From: Kribbella qitaiheensis
Lineage (GTDB): Bacteria > Actinomycetota > Actinomycetes > Propionibacteriales > Kribbellaceae
Length of the DNA: 64,000 bases
Direction of reading: 5' to 3'
NCBI RefSeq assembly: GCF_014217565.1
Contig: NZ_CP043661.1
Location: 4,588,001-4,652,000 of the forward strand
The translations under genes were made by a program, and so were the position numbers. Below the pieces are notes generated by a model. It had not been told where the DNA came from. It did no database searches and was given only the letters and a program-made list of their open reading frames with translations. This document shows positions 1-8,203 of this stretch, in pieces. Numbering within the stretch: position 1 is the stretch's first letter; every line of letters starts with the position of its first letter.

Positions 1-443
1 AACGTTTGCCCCGGCTGGATGTCGAGCCCTGTGTACAGCGACCCGTGGGCCGTCTGCAGCATCTCCGGCAGCGCCCCGAGCGTGGCCCAGTCCAGCTTCG
101 TCTCGACCGGGATCACCGAGCTCGCCGGGACCACGGTGTACTCCGCGTAGCCGCCGTCGTACTGCCGGCCCATCCCGCCCATCATCGCGACCACCTGCTG
201 CCCGGGCGTGAACTCCCCGCCCGGCGCCAGATCCACCGTCCCCGCGGCCTCGATCCCCGGAATGACCGGGAACCTCGCCCCGGTCGCCAGCCCGGCCCGC
301 AGGTGGTACTCGGACCGGTTCAGCCCGAACGCCTCCACCTTGATCCGGACCCAGCCCGGCTCCGGCTCGGGCACCGCCACCCGCGAAACCCGCAACTCCC
401 CGGCCGCCACCGGCCCGTCCAGCACCACCGCCCGCATCTGCAT
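1..443 (-). CDS. Zinc-type alcohol dehydrogenase / quinone oxidoreductase family protein (3' end outside window)
   Basis: The reverse strand from an ATG at 443 reads MQMRAVVLDG and continues with the GroES-like N-terminal half of the MDR superfamily: a PGIEAAGTV segment, then VVAMMGGM, then a GYAEYTVVPA segment. This order is that of NADPH:quinone reductase-like proteins. The nucleotide-binding Rossmann half lies outside the window, so cofactor and substrate cannot be read. A GAGGA lies 7 nt before the ATG at 443; an ATG at 437 is an alternative. The gene is divergent from the GDPD gene that follows. The family call is firm; the substrate is unknown. Confidence 0.8.
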   Translation of the reverse strand, partial: MQMRAVVLDGPVAAGELRVSRVAVPEPEPGWVRIKVEAFGLNRSEYHLRAGLATGARFPVIPGIEAAGTVDLAPGGEFTPGQQVVAMMGGMGRQYDGGYAEYTVVPASSVIPVETKLDWATLGALPEMLQTAHGSLYTGLDIQPGQT

Positions 444-592
444 GCGTCCATCCTCGCCCAGCGGGCTCCGAACCCACCGCGACGGCACCCTGGCGACGCC
501 TCGGAGGCCCCGGCGCACGGGATGTAATCGGTTTCCGGCCAAATAGCGTGGCTGGGTGAAACGTTGACCAGCGGCATGCCAGAGTTCTCCTC

Positions 593-1462
593 ATGGGGAA
601 ACGCCCAGCAGTCGTGGCCCATCGTGGCGCGAGCGAAGTCAGTCCCGAACACACCCTGGCGGCGTACCGCCGGGCGGTCGAGGCGGGGGCGGACGGTCTC
701 GAGTGCGATATCCGGCTGACCGCCGACGGCCACCTGGTCTGCGTTCACGACCGGCGGATCGAGCGGACCTCCAACGGCCGCGGTGTGCTCTCCACGATGC
801 GTCTCGACGAGCTCGACAGTTTCGACTGGGGCTCGTGGAAGAACCCGTGGGCCGAGCTGGACGAGGAGGCCGAACTGCCTGATCCGGACATGACGAAGGT
901 GCTCACGCTGGAGAAGCTGCTGGCGACCGTTCGCGACGCCGGCCGGCCGCTCGAACTGGCGATCGAGACCAAGCACCCGACCCGGTACGCGGGCCTGGTG
1001 GAGCGCCGGCTGATCGAGATGCTGGACCGCTTCGGCTGGGCGCACCCGAAGGTCGGGTCGGAGTCGCCGGTCCGGGTGATGAGCTTCTCCTGGCTGTCGC
1101 TGCGCCGGATGCGGGTGCTCGCGCCGGGGCTGCGGACGGTGTTGCTGATGGACCGGGTGCCGCTGCGGTTCCGGGACGGCTCGCTGCCGACCGGCGTCTC
1201 GTACGCGGGCCCGAGTCTGGAGATCGTCACCGCGCACCCGGAGTACGTCGATCGCGCCCACAAGCACGGCCACCAGGTCTATGTCTGGACGGTGAACAGC
1301 GAGGAGGACGTCCGGCACTGCCGCGACATCGGTGTCGACGCCCTGATCAGCGATCGCCCCGAGCTGGCGCTGCGGACCCTCGCGGAGGATCCGGCGTTCG
1401 CCCCGGCCCGCCAACTGGACCACCGCAAGACCCTCAAGGACCGGCTCCGGCCCCGCCGGTAG
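593..1462 (+). CDS. glpQ: Glycerophosphodiester phosphodiesterase
   Basis: The 289-residue protein hydrolyses glycerophosphodiesters to glycerol-3-phosphate and an alcohol. The GDPD signature is plain: VAHRGASEVSPEHT near residues 8-21, then GADGLECDIRLTADG with the metal-binding Glu and Asp, HDRRIERT around residue 50, and a C-terminal VYVWTVNS close to the end of the TIM barrel. No signal peptide is seen, so it is probably cytosolic, like UgpQ. No Shine-Dalgarno precedes the ATG. A CAGAGT hexamer 7 nt upstream would fit a leaderless start. It stands alone, divergent from the dehydrogenase on its left. Confidence 0.9.
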   Translation: MGKRPAVVAHRGASEVSPEHTLAAYRRAVEAGADGLECDIRLTADGHLVCVHDRRIERTSNGRGVLSTMRLDELDSFDWGSWKNPWAELDEEAELPDPDMTKVLTLEKLLATVRDAGRPLELAIETKHPTRYAGLVERRLIEMLDRFGWAHPKVGSESPVRVMSFSWLSLRRMRVLAPGLRTVLLMDRVPLRFRDGSLPTGVSYAGPSLEIVTAHPEYVDRAHKHGHQVYVWTVNSEEDVRHCRDIGVDALISDRPELALRTLAEDPAFAPARQLDHRKTLKDRLRPRR

Positions 1463-1687
1463 CCGGTTGCGGAGAGTTCCGGAACGCCGGGAGGTGGCTG
1501 TCCGGTTGCGTGACCGGATGAATGCGCGCGGTTATTTGCACGTTCAATTCAGGGGCTTATATCTCGGTTTCTCTACTAAACGTGTGATCTTCAGCGCCGC
1601 TATGTAACGGAATACCAAAGGGTGTTTTCGGAGGCTGGATCGCGGGCAGAACTGCAAGTGCTGTTCCTTTGACTGAGGAGACCCTGC

Positions 1688-2104
1688 TTGTCCTCTGCGA
1701 CCTTGCCCGCCGACGTGAGTGTTGTGGACGTCGTACTGCCGCACGAAGTGTCCGCGGTAGCAGATGCCCGCCGCCGTCTGGCCGGCTATCTGAAGCGGTA
1801 CCGGGTCACCGGAAATGCCTGCGACGACGCGCAATTGGTGCTGTCGGAGTTGCTGTCGAACGCGATCCGGTACGCGCCGGCGCTGCCGGCCGGCGAAGTC
1901 CGTGCCACCTGGTGGATCGACAAGGCCGGAATTCACCTCGAGGTGACCGACGGCTGCGGCGACACCGAGCCGCGCCGGGTCAGCGACCCGCACCCCGAAT
2001 CGATCGGCGGCCGTGGTCTGGCGATCGTCGACGTCCTCACCTCCGAATGGGGTGTCCGGACGGCGAAGTCGCGGCGGACCGTTTATGCCGTCGTCCCCGG
2101 CTGA
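1688..2104 (+). CDS. RsbW-like ATP-binding protein (HATPase_c, anti-sigma/serine kinase type)
   Basis: This 138-residue single-domain GHKL ATPase carries the N box ELLSNAIRYAP near residues 57-67, a short G1 region (EVTDGCGD, about residue 87) and a G2-like GGRGLAIVD near residue 110. Such proteins act in actinomycetes as anti-sigma factors or serine kinases in partner-switching circuits. No sigma factor, STAS antagonist or PP2C phosphatase lies beside it. The start is TTG at 1688, chosen because a strong GAGGAG sits 8 nt upstream and the fold begins soon after. The 225 bp upstream are comparatively AT-rich and probably hold the promoter. Confidence 0.85.
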   Translation: MSSATLPADVSVVDVVLPHEVSAVADARRRLAGYLKRYRVTGNACDDAQLVLSELLSNAIRYAPALPAGEVRATWWIDKAGIHLEVTDGCGDTEPRRVSDPHPESIGGRGLAIVDVLTSEWGVRTAKSRRTVYAVVPG

Positions 2105-2172
2105 CCGGACTCCCGCCGGCCCGATCCGGCGCTGACTAACTCCCCGTTGCGAGATCCTGCAAGACTGCGGGC

Positions 2173-3141
2173 ATGGGAAAGAAGTCGCGCAACCGCGCCA
2201 AGAACACCACGACCGTCACGCTGGACCCGGCCGACCTGGTCGATGTCGGCCCCCGCGAGCCTTGTCCGTGCGGCTCCGGCAAGCGGTTCAAGCAGTGCCA
2301 CGGCCGTGAGCAGGCCCAGGCCGCGGACAGCTTCGTGGTCCGGCCGTTCGAGGGCCTACCGGCCGAGTGCGACCTGATCGCGTTCCGCGAGATCGTCCCG
2401 GCCGGGACCGTGGAGGTGACGCTGGCCGGCGAACACAAGGGCAAGACCGTCAACCTGGTCACGTTGCTGCCGATGGCGATGCCGGGCCTGGTTCGCGACG
2501 ACGAGACGATCTGGATCGGCCTGCAGACGCACGCCTCGTCCGGTGACCCGAGCCGCGACCTCGGCCACGCGATCACCGCTGCCCTGCGGACCGAGCCCGG
2601 CAACCCGATCCAGCTGGGCGACCTGCTCAAGGACGGCCCGCGCCTGCAGGACCTGATCGACACCTCGAAGCCGATCCAGGTGAAGGTGCACGAGGGCTTC
2701 GACTACTGGGTCGGCGAGAACGTCGAGGACCCGACCGGCGAAGTTGCCGCCGGACTGGAGCGGGCCAACGCGGCTGCTTCGCCGACGGTGCGGCTGGAGT
2801 CCGTCGAAGCGGCGTACTGGACGCAGATCGGCGACCGTCGGTACCTGCGCTGGGTGCTGCCGCACTCGGAGGACACCCTGCTCGACGCACTGGCCCGGCT
2901 GCACGCCGCCGGCTCGTCGACGCTGGTCGACGGGAGCCGTCTGATCGGGTCCTTCCGTGCCCTTGGCGTGCTGGCCCCGGTCTGGGAGCTGCCGGCCGAT
3001 GCCGAGGCCGCGGACCTGGAGAAGCCGGTCGCGGAGTTCGCGGCCGCGCTGGACGAGGCGCTGGCGACGGAAGCCCCGCTCACCATCGAGGAGCGGGCTG
3101 CCCGCGCCGGGCTGGCGAGCCGGCAGCTGACGATCCGTTAG
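2173..3141 (+). CDS. DUF5926 family protein with N-terminal SEC-C zinc motif
   Basis: The 322-residue protein starts with a basic MGKKSRNRAK stretch and a SEC-C motif (PCPCGSGKRFKQCHG, residues about 31-45), whose Cys/His residues bind zinc as in the SecA C terminus. The rest matches the actinobacterial DUF5926 architecture as I know it: an FREIVPAGT segment and an IWIGLQTH segment. Its function is not established; SEC-C motifs often mediate ribosome or nucleic-acid contacts. It lies 68 nt after the RsbW-like gene and is followed at once by a perfect 16-bp hairpin terminator, so the transcript ends here. Confidence 0.88.
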   Translation: MGKKSRNRAKNTTTVTLDPADLVDVGPREPCPCGSGKRFKQCHGREQAQAADSFVVRPFEGLPAECDLIAFREIVPAGTVEVTLAGEHKGKTVNLVTLLPMAMPGLVRDDETIWIGLQTHASSGDPSRDLGHAITAALRTEPGNPIQLGDLLKDGPRLQDLIDTSKPIQVKVHEGFDYWVGENVEDPTGEVAAGLERANAAASPTVRLESVEAAYWTQIGDRRYLRWVLPHSEDTLLDALARLHAAGSSTLVDGSRLIGSFRALGVLAPVWELPADAEAADLEKPVAEFAAALDEALATEAPLTIEERAARAGLASRQLTIR

Positions 3142-3147
3142 GACATG

Positions 3148-3184
3148 ACAGAGGGGCCCTCGCTGTGCGCGAGGGCCCCTCTGT
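3148..3184 (+). terminator. Rho-independent-type terminator after DUF5926 gene
   Basis: A perfect 16-bp inverted repeat (arms 3148-3163 and 3169-3184) with a 5-nt loop starts 6 nt after the stop codon and is followed by TTTA. It is the strongest hairpin seen in the first 10 kb. Confidence 0.85.
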
Positions 3185-3363
3185 TTACGTGGACGGCCCA
3201 AGTCCTGCTGACGGGGGAGCAACAGGGCCTGGGCCTAGGCATGAAGAGTACTCATAACCCGCCCCGACGACAACCCCCGATTTCACTCCGCGTGTCGTCG
3301 GGCTCACGAAGGCCTGGGATCGATGCCAGGCCCACCCTCCCGGAGCCGGCCCCGGGAGTCCGC

Positions 3364-4563
3364 TCAGAGGCTGGTCAGCGGGTCACGCAGTACCGGGCAG
3401 GACATGCAGCGCGGTCCGCCGCGGCCGGAGCCGAGCTCCGATCCGGAGATGCGGATGACCTCGATGCCGGACTCCTCCAGCCGGGCGTTGGTCTCCACCG
3501 TGCGCTCGTAGGCGATGCAGACCCGCGGCGCCAGCGCGAGGGTGTTGTTGCCGTCGTCCCACTGTTCGCGCTCGGCGGTGACCGGGTCGAGGCCGGTGTC
3601 GATCCGCCGCAGGGTGTCGATCCCGAGGGCCTTCGCCGCGGCGACCAGGAACGGCTCCGACTCGGCGACGTGCAACTCCTCGCCGTCGGTGGTGACGGCC
3701 AGGGCCCGCATCTCCTCGGCCATGTTCGGATACATCAGCACGGCGTCGACGTCGACCATCGTGCAGACGGTGTCCAGGTGCATGGTCGCGCGCTGCTGCG
3801 CGATCGGTACGGCGAGGACCGTGTGCGCGAGGCCCTTCGCGAACACCCGTCGGGCCAGTCGCTCGACACCGGCAGGCGTCGTACGCTCGCCGACACCGAC
3901 AGCCAGTACGCCGGGGCCGAGTGCGAGGACGTCACCGCCTTCGACGTGCTCGAGGGTGTGGTCGTAAACCTTGTCCGCACCGGCGAACCGAGGGTGGTAC
4001 TTGTAGATCAGCTCGGTCAGCTGCGTCTCCCGGACCCGGGCCGGCATCGCGAGGGACGTGACCGCGACCGAGCTGGAGATCCAGACGCTCGAGTCCCGGG
4101 TGAAGAGCAGGTTCGGCAGCGGGTCGATCAGGAAGTCCTCGTCGGCGAGCAACGAGGTGACCAGGCCGCCGGCCCGGACCTCGTCGTTGCGTACGCCGGC
4201 CATCAGCGCTTCGGCCAGCGCGGCCGGGTCGAGCGCGGCCAGCCCGTTGCGCAGGTACTCGCGCAGCGTGTCGCCGAGCCGGAGGTCCTCGATGGCGCCG
4301 TCGACCGCGGCCGCGCGGGCGCCCGGATCGTTGAGCGCCTCGGTCAGCAGGCCGCCGAGGTAGAGCACCTCGACATCGCGCTCGCGGAGCGCCTGGGCGA
4401 ACGCGTCGTGCTCGTCCTGCGCCCGGCCGACCCACGGGATGCCGTCGAAGAGCAGCTTGTCGTTGTTGCGCGGAGTCAGCCGCCGCAGCTCGTTGCCGGG
4501 CCGGTGCAGCATCACGGTCCGCAGCGGCCCGACCTCGCTGTCGATGCCATACGCCTCAGTCAT
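3364..4563 (-). CDS. arcA: Arginine deiminase
   Basis: The 399-residue enzyme hydrolyses L-arginine to citrulline and ammonia. All catalytic elements are present: FTRD with Asp157, HVEGGD with Glu208 and Asp211, MHLD with His262 and Asp264, and the C-terminal nucleophile Cys386 in GGPRCMSCP. Length is close to the usual 400-420. It stands alone; no arcB (ornithine carbamoyltransferase) or arcC (carbamate kinase) is adjacent, so it may serve nitrogen release or citrulline supply rather than the fermentative three-gene pathway. A 13-bp GntR/FCD-style palindrome lies about 90 bp upstream. Confidence 0.95.
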   Translation of the reverse strand: MTEAYGIDSEVGPLRTVMLHRPGNELRRLTPRNNDKLLFDGIPWVGRAQDEHDAFAQALRERDVEVLYLGGLLTEALNDPGARAAAVDGAIEDLRLGDTLREYLRNGLAALDPAALAEALMAGVRNDEVRAGGLVTSLLADEDFLIDPLPNLLFTRDSSVWISSSVAVTSLAMPARVRETQLTELIYKYHPRFAGADKVYDHTLEHVEGGDVLALGPGVLAVGVGERTTPAGVERLARRVFAKGLAHTVLAVPIAQQRATMHLDTVCTMVDVDAVLMYPNMAEEMRALAVTTDGEELHVAESEPFLVAAAKALGIDTLRRIDTGLDPVTAEREQWDDGNNTLALAPRVCIAYERTVETNARLEESGIEVIRISGSELGSGRGGPRCMSCPVLRDPLTSL

Positions 4564-4650
4564 GCCCCTGCCCTCTCGTCCGTCGCCGTCGTCTCACCCA
4601 AGCTACGGCAGCCCTGCCGCCAGCGCCCGATCCACGCGCAAATCTGTCTG

Positions 4651-4663
4651 ATTGTCCGACAAT
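4651..4663. promoter_or_regulatory. Candidate GntR/FCD-type operator
   Basis: ATTGTCCGACAAT is a perfect 6-1-6 palindrome of the TTGTCNGACAA kind recognised by FadR-subfamily GntR regulators. It lies between the arcA start (4563, reverse strand) and the DHFR-fold gene (4797). No GntR gene is in the window. Confidence 0.5.
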
Positions 4664-4796
4664 TTTCGCCAAACACCAATTCGTCGGCCAGGGGATGGGG
4701 GATATCGGCCAGGTGGCTGATGTTCTGGGCTGCGAGCGGCGACAGGATTGTGGTCAAGAGGACGCCGCGAAGGTGGCCCGAACCGGAGGAACCGAA

Positions 4797-5396
4797 ATGA
4801 CGCAGCACACCCGCACGGTGACCGGCAACATCACGCTCTCGCTCGACGGCCGGATCAACGGCGCCGGCGGCGACTACGACATGAGCTGGATCGTGCCGCA
4901 CGCCATCACCGAAGGGGCCCGCGACCACATGACGCGGGTGACCAGCGCCGCCACCACCGCCCTGATCGGCCGGAAGAACTTCGAGGGCTTCGGCGGCTAC
5001 TGGCCGGGCGTCGCCGACGACGAGAACGCCGCCCCGCAGGACCGGGCCTTCTCGAAGTGGCTGAACTCGGTCGAGAAGGTCGTCTTCTCGACCACCCTGA
5101 CCGAATCCCCGTGGCAGAACTCGCGGTTCGTCAACGCGGACCCCGCCGCCGTGGTGAAGCAGCTCCGCGACGAGCCGGGCGGCGACATCGTCGTCCTGTC
5201 CAGCAGCAGCGTCATCCGGGCACTGCTCGCCGCCGACGAACTCGACCGCCTCTCGATCACCCTCGCCCCTGAGCTCGTCGGTGGCGGCGCCCACCTCTTC
5301 GACGACGGCATCCCAGCCACCTCCTGGAAGCTGACCGCCTCCACCCCCACCGACTCCGGCGCCCTGATCCTCCTGTACGACCGCACCCGCGCCTGA
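4797..5396 (+). CDS. Dihydrofolate reductase family protein (RibD C-terminal domain)
   Basis: The 199-residue protein has the RibD_C/DHFR fold: NITLSLDGRINGAGG at the N terminus, ALIGRKNFEGFGGYWPG in the middle, the glycine-rich GGDIVVLSSSSVIRALLAADELDRL region binding NADPH around residues 122-146, and LAPELVGGGAHLFDDG near the end. Family members are NADPH-dependent reductases of uncertain substrate, distinct from FolA. The ATG at 4797 is chosen over upstream in-frame starts because GGAGGA ends 6 nt before it. A related protein is encoded at 37693. Confidence 0.85.
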   Translation: MTQHTRTVTGNITLSLDGRINGAGGDYDMSWIVPHAITEGARDHMTRVTSAATTALIGRKNFEGFGGYWPGVADDENAAPQDRAFSKWLNSVEKVVFSTTLTESPWQNSRFVNADPAAVVKQLRDEPGGDIVVLSSSSVIRALLAADELDRLSITLAPELVGGGAHLFDDGIPATSWKLTASTPTDSGALILLYDRTRA

Positions 5397-5461
5397 CCCC
5401 TTCCCGGCTCTTCTTCTCCCTCGCCGCCCGCTACCCGCGGCCGAGCGACCGCACCCGCTGG

Positions 5462-5477
5462 TCGTTCGAAAGAACGA
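5462..5477. promoter_or_regulatory. Short inverted repeat upstream of GT2 gene
   Basis: TCGTTC-GAAA-GAACGA, a 6-bp stem with a 4-nt loop, lies between the DHFR-fold gene and the glycosyltransferase. It could be a weak terminator of the former or an operator of the latter. Confidence 0.3.
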
Positions 5478-5541
5478 GATATCCACAGACGGGTGGTGCT
5501 GAGGGCGGGGATCGGCCGGGGAACAACTAGGCTGCGGTGCT

Positions 5542-6300
5542 GTGTCCGGTACTGATCTGCCTCCCGTCGAGCCCGTCCAGGGTGCTGTCGCCTGTGTGGT
5601 CCCGGCGAAGGACGAGGTTGAGCGGATCGCCGCGACAGTGGCAGCAGTGCAGAAGATCGCCGGTGTGGACCTGGTCGTCGTGGTTGACGACGGGTCCACC
5701 GACGGCACCTCGGCGGCCGCCGAGCAGGCCGGAGCGGTCGTCGTACGGCACGAGCAGAACCGCGGGAAGGCAGCGGCGATGGAGACGGGGGCGGCGGCCG
5801 TGGCGGAACGGGACGGCGCCCAGCCGCGGCACCTCCTGTTCCTGGACGCCGATCTGACCGACTCCGCGACCGGCGCCGAGCCGCTGATCGAGCCGGTCGT
5901 GGCCGGTCGCGTGGACATGACGATCGGGACGTTGCCGGCCCAGGTCCGCGCCGACGGCAGCAAGGCCGGCGGGCACGGATTCGTCGTCAAGCTGGCCCGG
6001 TCGGGGATCGAGCAAGCCACCGGCTGGGCGCCTGAGCAGCCGTTGTCCGGCCAGCGCTGCCTGACCCGGACCGCCTTCGAGGCGGCGCTCCCGCTGGCGC
6101 GCGGCTTCGGCGTCGAGACCGCGCTGAGCATCGACCTCGGCCGGAAGGGCTTCCGCATCATCGAGGTGCCGATCGAAGTACGGCATCGCGCCACCGGCAC
6201 CGATCTGCGCGGCCAGCTGCATCGAGGCCGTCAGTTCCTGCACGTACGCCGCGCGCTCGCCGCGCGGAGCGCCCTCCCTTCGCGGAAGCCGCCCCAATGA
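5542..6300 (+). CDS. Family 2 glycosyltransferase (polyprenyl-phosphate sugar synthase-like)
   Basis: The 252-residue protein has a GT-A fold: ACVVPAKDEVERI at residues about 16-28, VVDDGSTDGT with the nucleotide-binding Asp pair, and LLFLDADLTD carrying the DxD-like metal site. It lacks membrane segments. Its stop codon overlaps the start of an MptB-like integral membrane mannosyltransferase, which suggests it builds the polyprenyl-phosphate sugar donor or an adjacent glycan step. The start is GTG 5542: a TAGGCT -10 box at 5528-5533 lies 8 nt upstream and no Shine-Dalgarno is present, so the mRNA is probably leaderless. Confidence 0.85.
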   Translation: MSGTDLPPVEPVQGAVACVVPAKDEVERIAATVAAVQKIAGVDLVVVVDDGSTDGTSAAAEQAGAVVVRHEQNRGKAAAMETGAAAVAERDGAQPRHLLFLDADLTDSATGAEPLIEPVVAGRVDMTIGTLPAQVRADGSKAGGHGFVVKLARSGIEQATGWAPEQPLSGQRCLTRTAFEAALPLARGFGVETALSIDLGRKGFRIIEVPIEVRHRATGTDLRGQLHRGRQFLHVRRALAARSALPSRKPPQ

Positions 6301-7856
6301 GCACCGAGCCAGTCGTCGCGGACCAGGCCAAAGGGCTGAAGGACGGCCGCCGCGCGATCGCGCTGTACCTGGCCTCGACGGCCCTGATCGTCGCCGCCGG
6401 CCTGCTCGGCCCGTCCGTCGTGGTGCTGACTCTGACCAACCGGCACCCCTGGCTCCCGTCGTACTGGTTCAACACCAAGGCGAACGACTGGCTCGCCTCG
6501 GTGCTGATCTATGTCGCGATCCTGCTCGGTGGGTTGGGCGTGTACCTCGCGACCCGCGCGCTCAAGAACGGCTGGGCACCGAGAGTCGACCGATTGGTTG
6601 CCCTAGGCATCGGTACGACGGCGGCCATCAGCCTGGTCCCGCCGATGGCCTCGGGCGACGTGCTGATCTACGCGGCGTACGGGCGGATCATGTCGCTCGG
6701 CGGCAACCCGTACACGACCGCCCCGGCCGACACCATCCGGCTCGGCTACGACCCGGTGATCGCGGCGACCGAGCGGCCCTGGCAGGGCGCGAAGAGCGTG
6801 TACGGACCGATCGCGACCTGGATCCAGTGGTTCGCCTCCTGGGTCGGTGGCGACTCGATGCAGCTGACCGTCTGGATGCTGCAACTGTCGGTCGCGATCA
6901 GCATCGTCGTCACCGGCTTGCTGCTGCTCAAGCTGGTCGGGCCGAATCTGCCCAACCGCCGCCGGGTGGTGCTGCTCGGGATGGCGAACCCGCTGATCCT
7001 GTGGGCCGTGCTGGCCGGTGCGCACAACGACGCGATCGCGGTCATGTTCGCGGTCTTCGCGCTGGTGCTGTTCCGCCGGCATGTGTTCGCGGCCGGGATC
7101 ATGCTCGGCGTCGCAGGCTGCACCAAGCTGTCGATCGGCCTGGTCGGTGTGGCGATGCTCTGGTCGCTGCGCGCGGATCGTCGCCGGGCGATCTTCTTCT
7201 GCCTCGGTGGCGCCGTCTCGATGGGCGGCCTCTACTCGATCGTCGGGCTGCAGGCGTTCCAGCAGGCCAGGTCGCAGACGTCGTTCATCTCGACCGGTAC
7301 GCCGCACAAGGTGATCCTGAGTCTCTTCGACCTGTTCCTCCCCGGCGCCCTGGTCCGCACGCTGCTCGCGATCGCGTCCTGGGCCGGGCTGATCCTGGTC
7401 GCGATCCTGCTGTCCCAGGTCTTCCCGAAGTCGCTGGTGCCGCAGACGCATCCGGAGGACCGGACGCCGGACGCCATCCGCTACACCGCGATCTACGCGA
7501 TCGCCTGGCTGGTGACCGCGATGTACTCGCTGCCCTGGTACGACCTGATCGCCTGGATCGCGCTGGCGGCGGTGGCGTCGTCGAAGGTCGACAAGCTGAT
7601 GGTGATCCGGACGACGATGCTCGCGATCGCCTATGTGCCGGGCCGGGATCCCAATGCCCGCCAGGTGGCGGCGTCGCTGTCCGACTCGCTGGAGTGGTTC
7701 AGCGCCCGGCTGCGGGACACGATCTGCCCGGCGATCGAGCTCGGCGTACTGATCGGCCTGATCATCTGGGCGCGCCGCGGCGGTGCCCGCTGGTGGCCGT
7801 ACGACTGGCCGAAGCGCAAGGCGAAAGCTGTTACGGAAAAGGCGTCCGCCCACTAA
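6297..7856 (+). CDS. MptB-like polyprenol-phosphomannose-dependent alpha-1,6-mannosyltransferase (GT-C)
   Basis: This 519-residue integral membrane protein has roughly a dozen hydrophobic segments. After the second to third segment it has SGDVLIYAAYGRI followed by GGNPYTTAP, the GT-C loop pattern of the MptA/MptB family, where the Asp is catalytic. These enzymes extend the mannan backbone of lipomannan/lipoarabinomannan-type lipoglycans from polyprenyl-phosphate mannose on the outer membrane face. The ATG overlaps the GT2 stop by 4 nt, so the two are translationally coupled. Its specificity in non-mycolate actinobacteria is inference from the family. Confidence 0.82.
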   Translation: MSTEPVVADQAKGLKDGRRAIALYLASTALIVAAGLLGPSVVVLTLTNRHPWLPSYWFNTKANDWLASVLIYVAILLGGLGVYLATRALKNGWAPRVDRLVALGIGTTAAISLVPPMASGDVLIYAAYGRIMSLGGNPYTTAPADTIRLGYDPVIAATERPWQGAKSVYGPIATWIQWFASWVGGDSMQLTVWMLQLSVAISIVVTGLLLLKLVGPNLPNRRRVVLLGMANPLILWAVLAGAHNDAIAVMFAVFALVLFRRHVFAAGIMLGVAGCTKLSIGLVGVAMLWSLRADRRRAIFFCLGGAVSMGGLYSIVGLQAFQQARSQTSFISTGTPHKVILSLFDLFLPGALVRTLLAIASWAGLILVAILLSQVFPKSLVPQTHPEDRTPDAIRYTAIYAIAWLVTAMYSLPWYDLIAWIALAAVASSKVDKLMVIRTTMLAIAYVPGRDPNARQVAASLSDSLEWFSARLRDTICPAIELGVLIGLIIWARRGGARWWPYDWPKRKAKAVTEKASAH

Positions 7857-7866
7857 CATCGGCCAG

Positions 7867-8184
7867 ATGCAGAAGCTGTCAGGGGCGGGCGTCTTTCAGA
7901 AGGCGGAACCGAATCACTTCGCGGAACACCTGCGGACCGAATCGCTGTCGGTGGGCACGTATTCGCTGCTCGCGGGAGCGGTCGACGACCAGGCTCCACA
8001 CCACGAGGACGAGATCTACGTCGTCACCAGCGGCCAGGCGACGATCGTGACGCCGGGCGGGTCCGAGCAGGTCGGTCCCGGTGATGTGCTGTTCGTCGCC
8101 GCCGAGGAAGAACATCGCTTCGTCGACATCACCGAGGACCTGGCCCTGCTCGTCTTCTTCGCGCCGCCGTACTCCGGCCGCTAG
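7867..8184 (+). CDS. Small cupin-domain protein
   Basis: The 105-residue single cupin shows motif 1 as HHEDEIYVVTSGQ (residues about 40-52) and motif 2 as GPGDVLFVAAEEEHRF (about 70-85), with the usual His/His/Glu/His metal ligands. Function ranges from dioxygenase to isomerase in this fold and cannot be told. The ATG 7867 start follows a TAACAT -10 box by 7 nt, so the transcript is probably leaderless. It converges on larC across a shared hairpin. Confidence 0.8.
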   Translation: MQKLSGAGVFQKAEPNHFAEHLRTESLSVGTYSLLAGAVDDQAPHHEDEIYVVTSGQATIVTPGGSEQVGPGDVLFVAAEEEHRFVDITEDLALLVFFAPPYSGR

Positions 8185-8203
8185 CTCCGGCCGGTGAGCT
8201 AGC
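8180..8203. terminator. Convergent hairpin between cupin and larC
   Basis: GCTAGCTC and GAGCTAGC form an 8-bp stem with an 8-nt loop. Both stop codons (TAG of the cupin gene and TAG of larC on the other strand) lie in the stem. There is no U-tract, so it would be a weak bidirectional terminator. Confidence 0.45.

Noticed and set aside
3145..4800. A 551-codon open frame on the + strand
   Set aside because: It is the antisense of arginine deiminase, whose motifs are all on the other strand.
6603..7859. A 418-codon frame opposite the mannosyltransferase
   Set aside because: Arg/Asp/Gln-rich shadow of a clear membrane protein; no recognisable motif.
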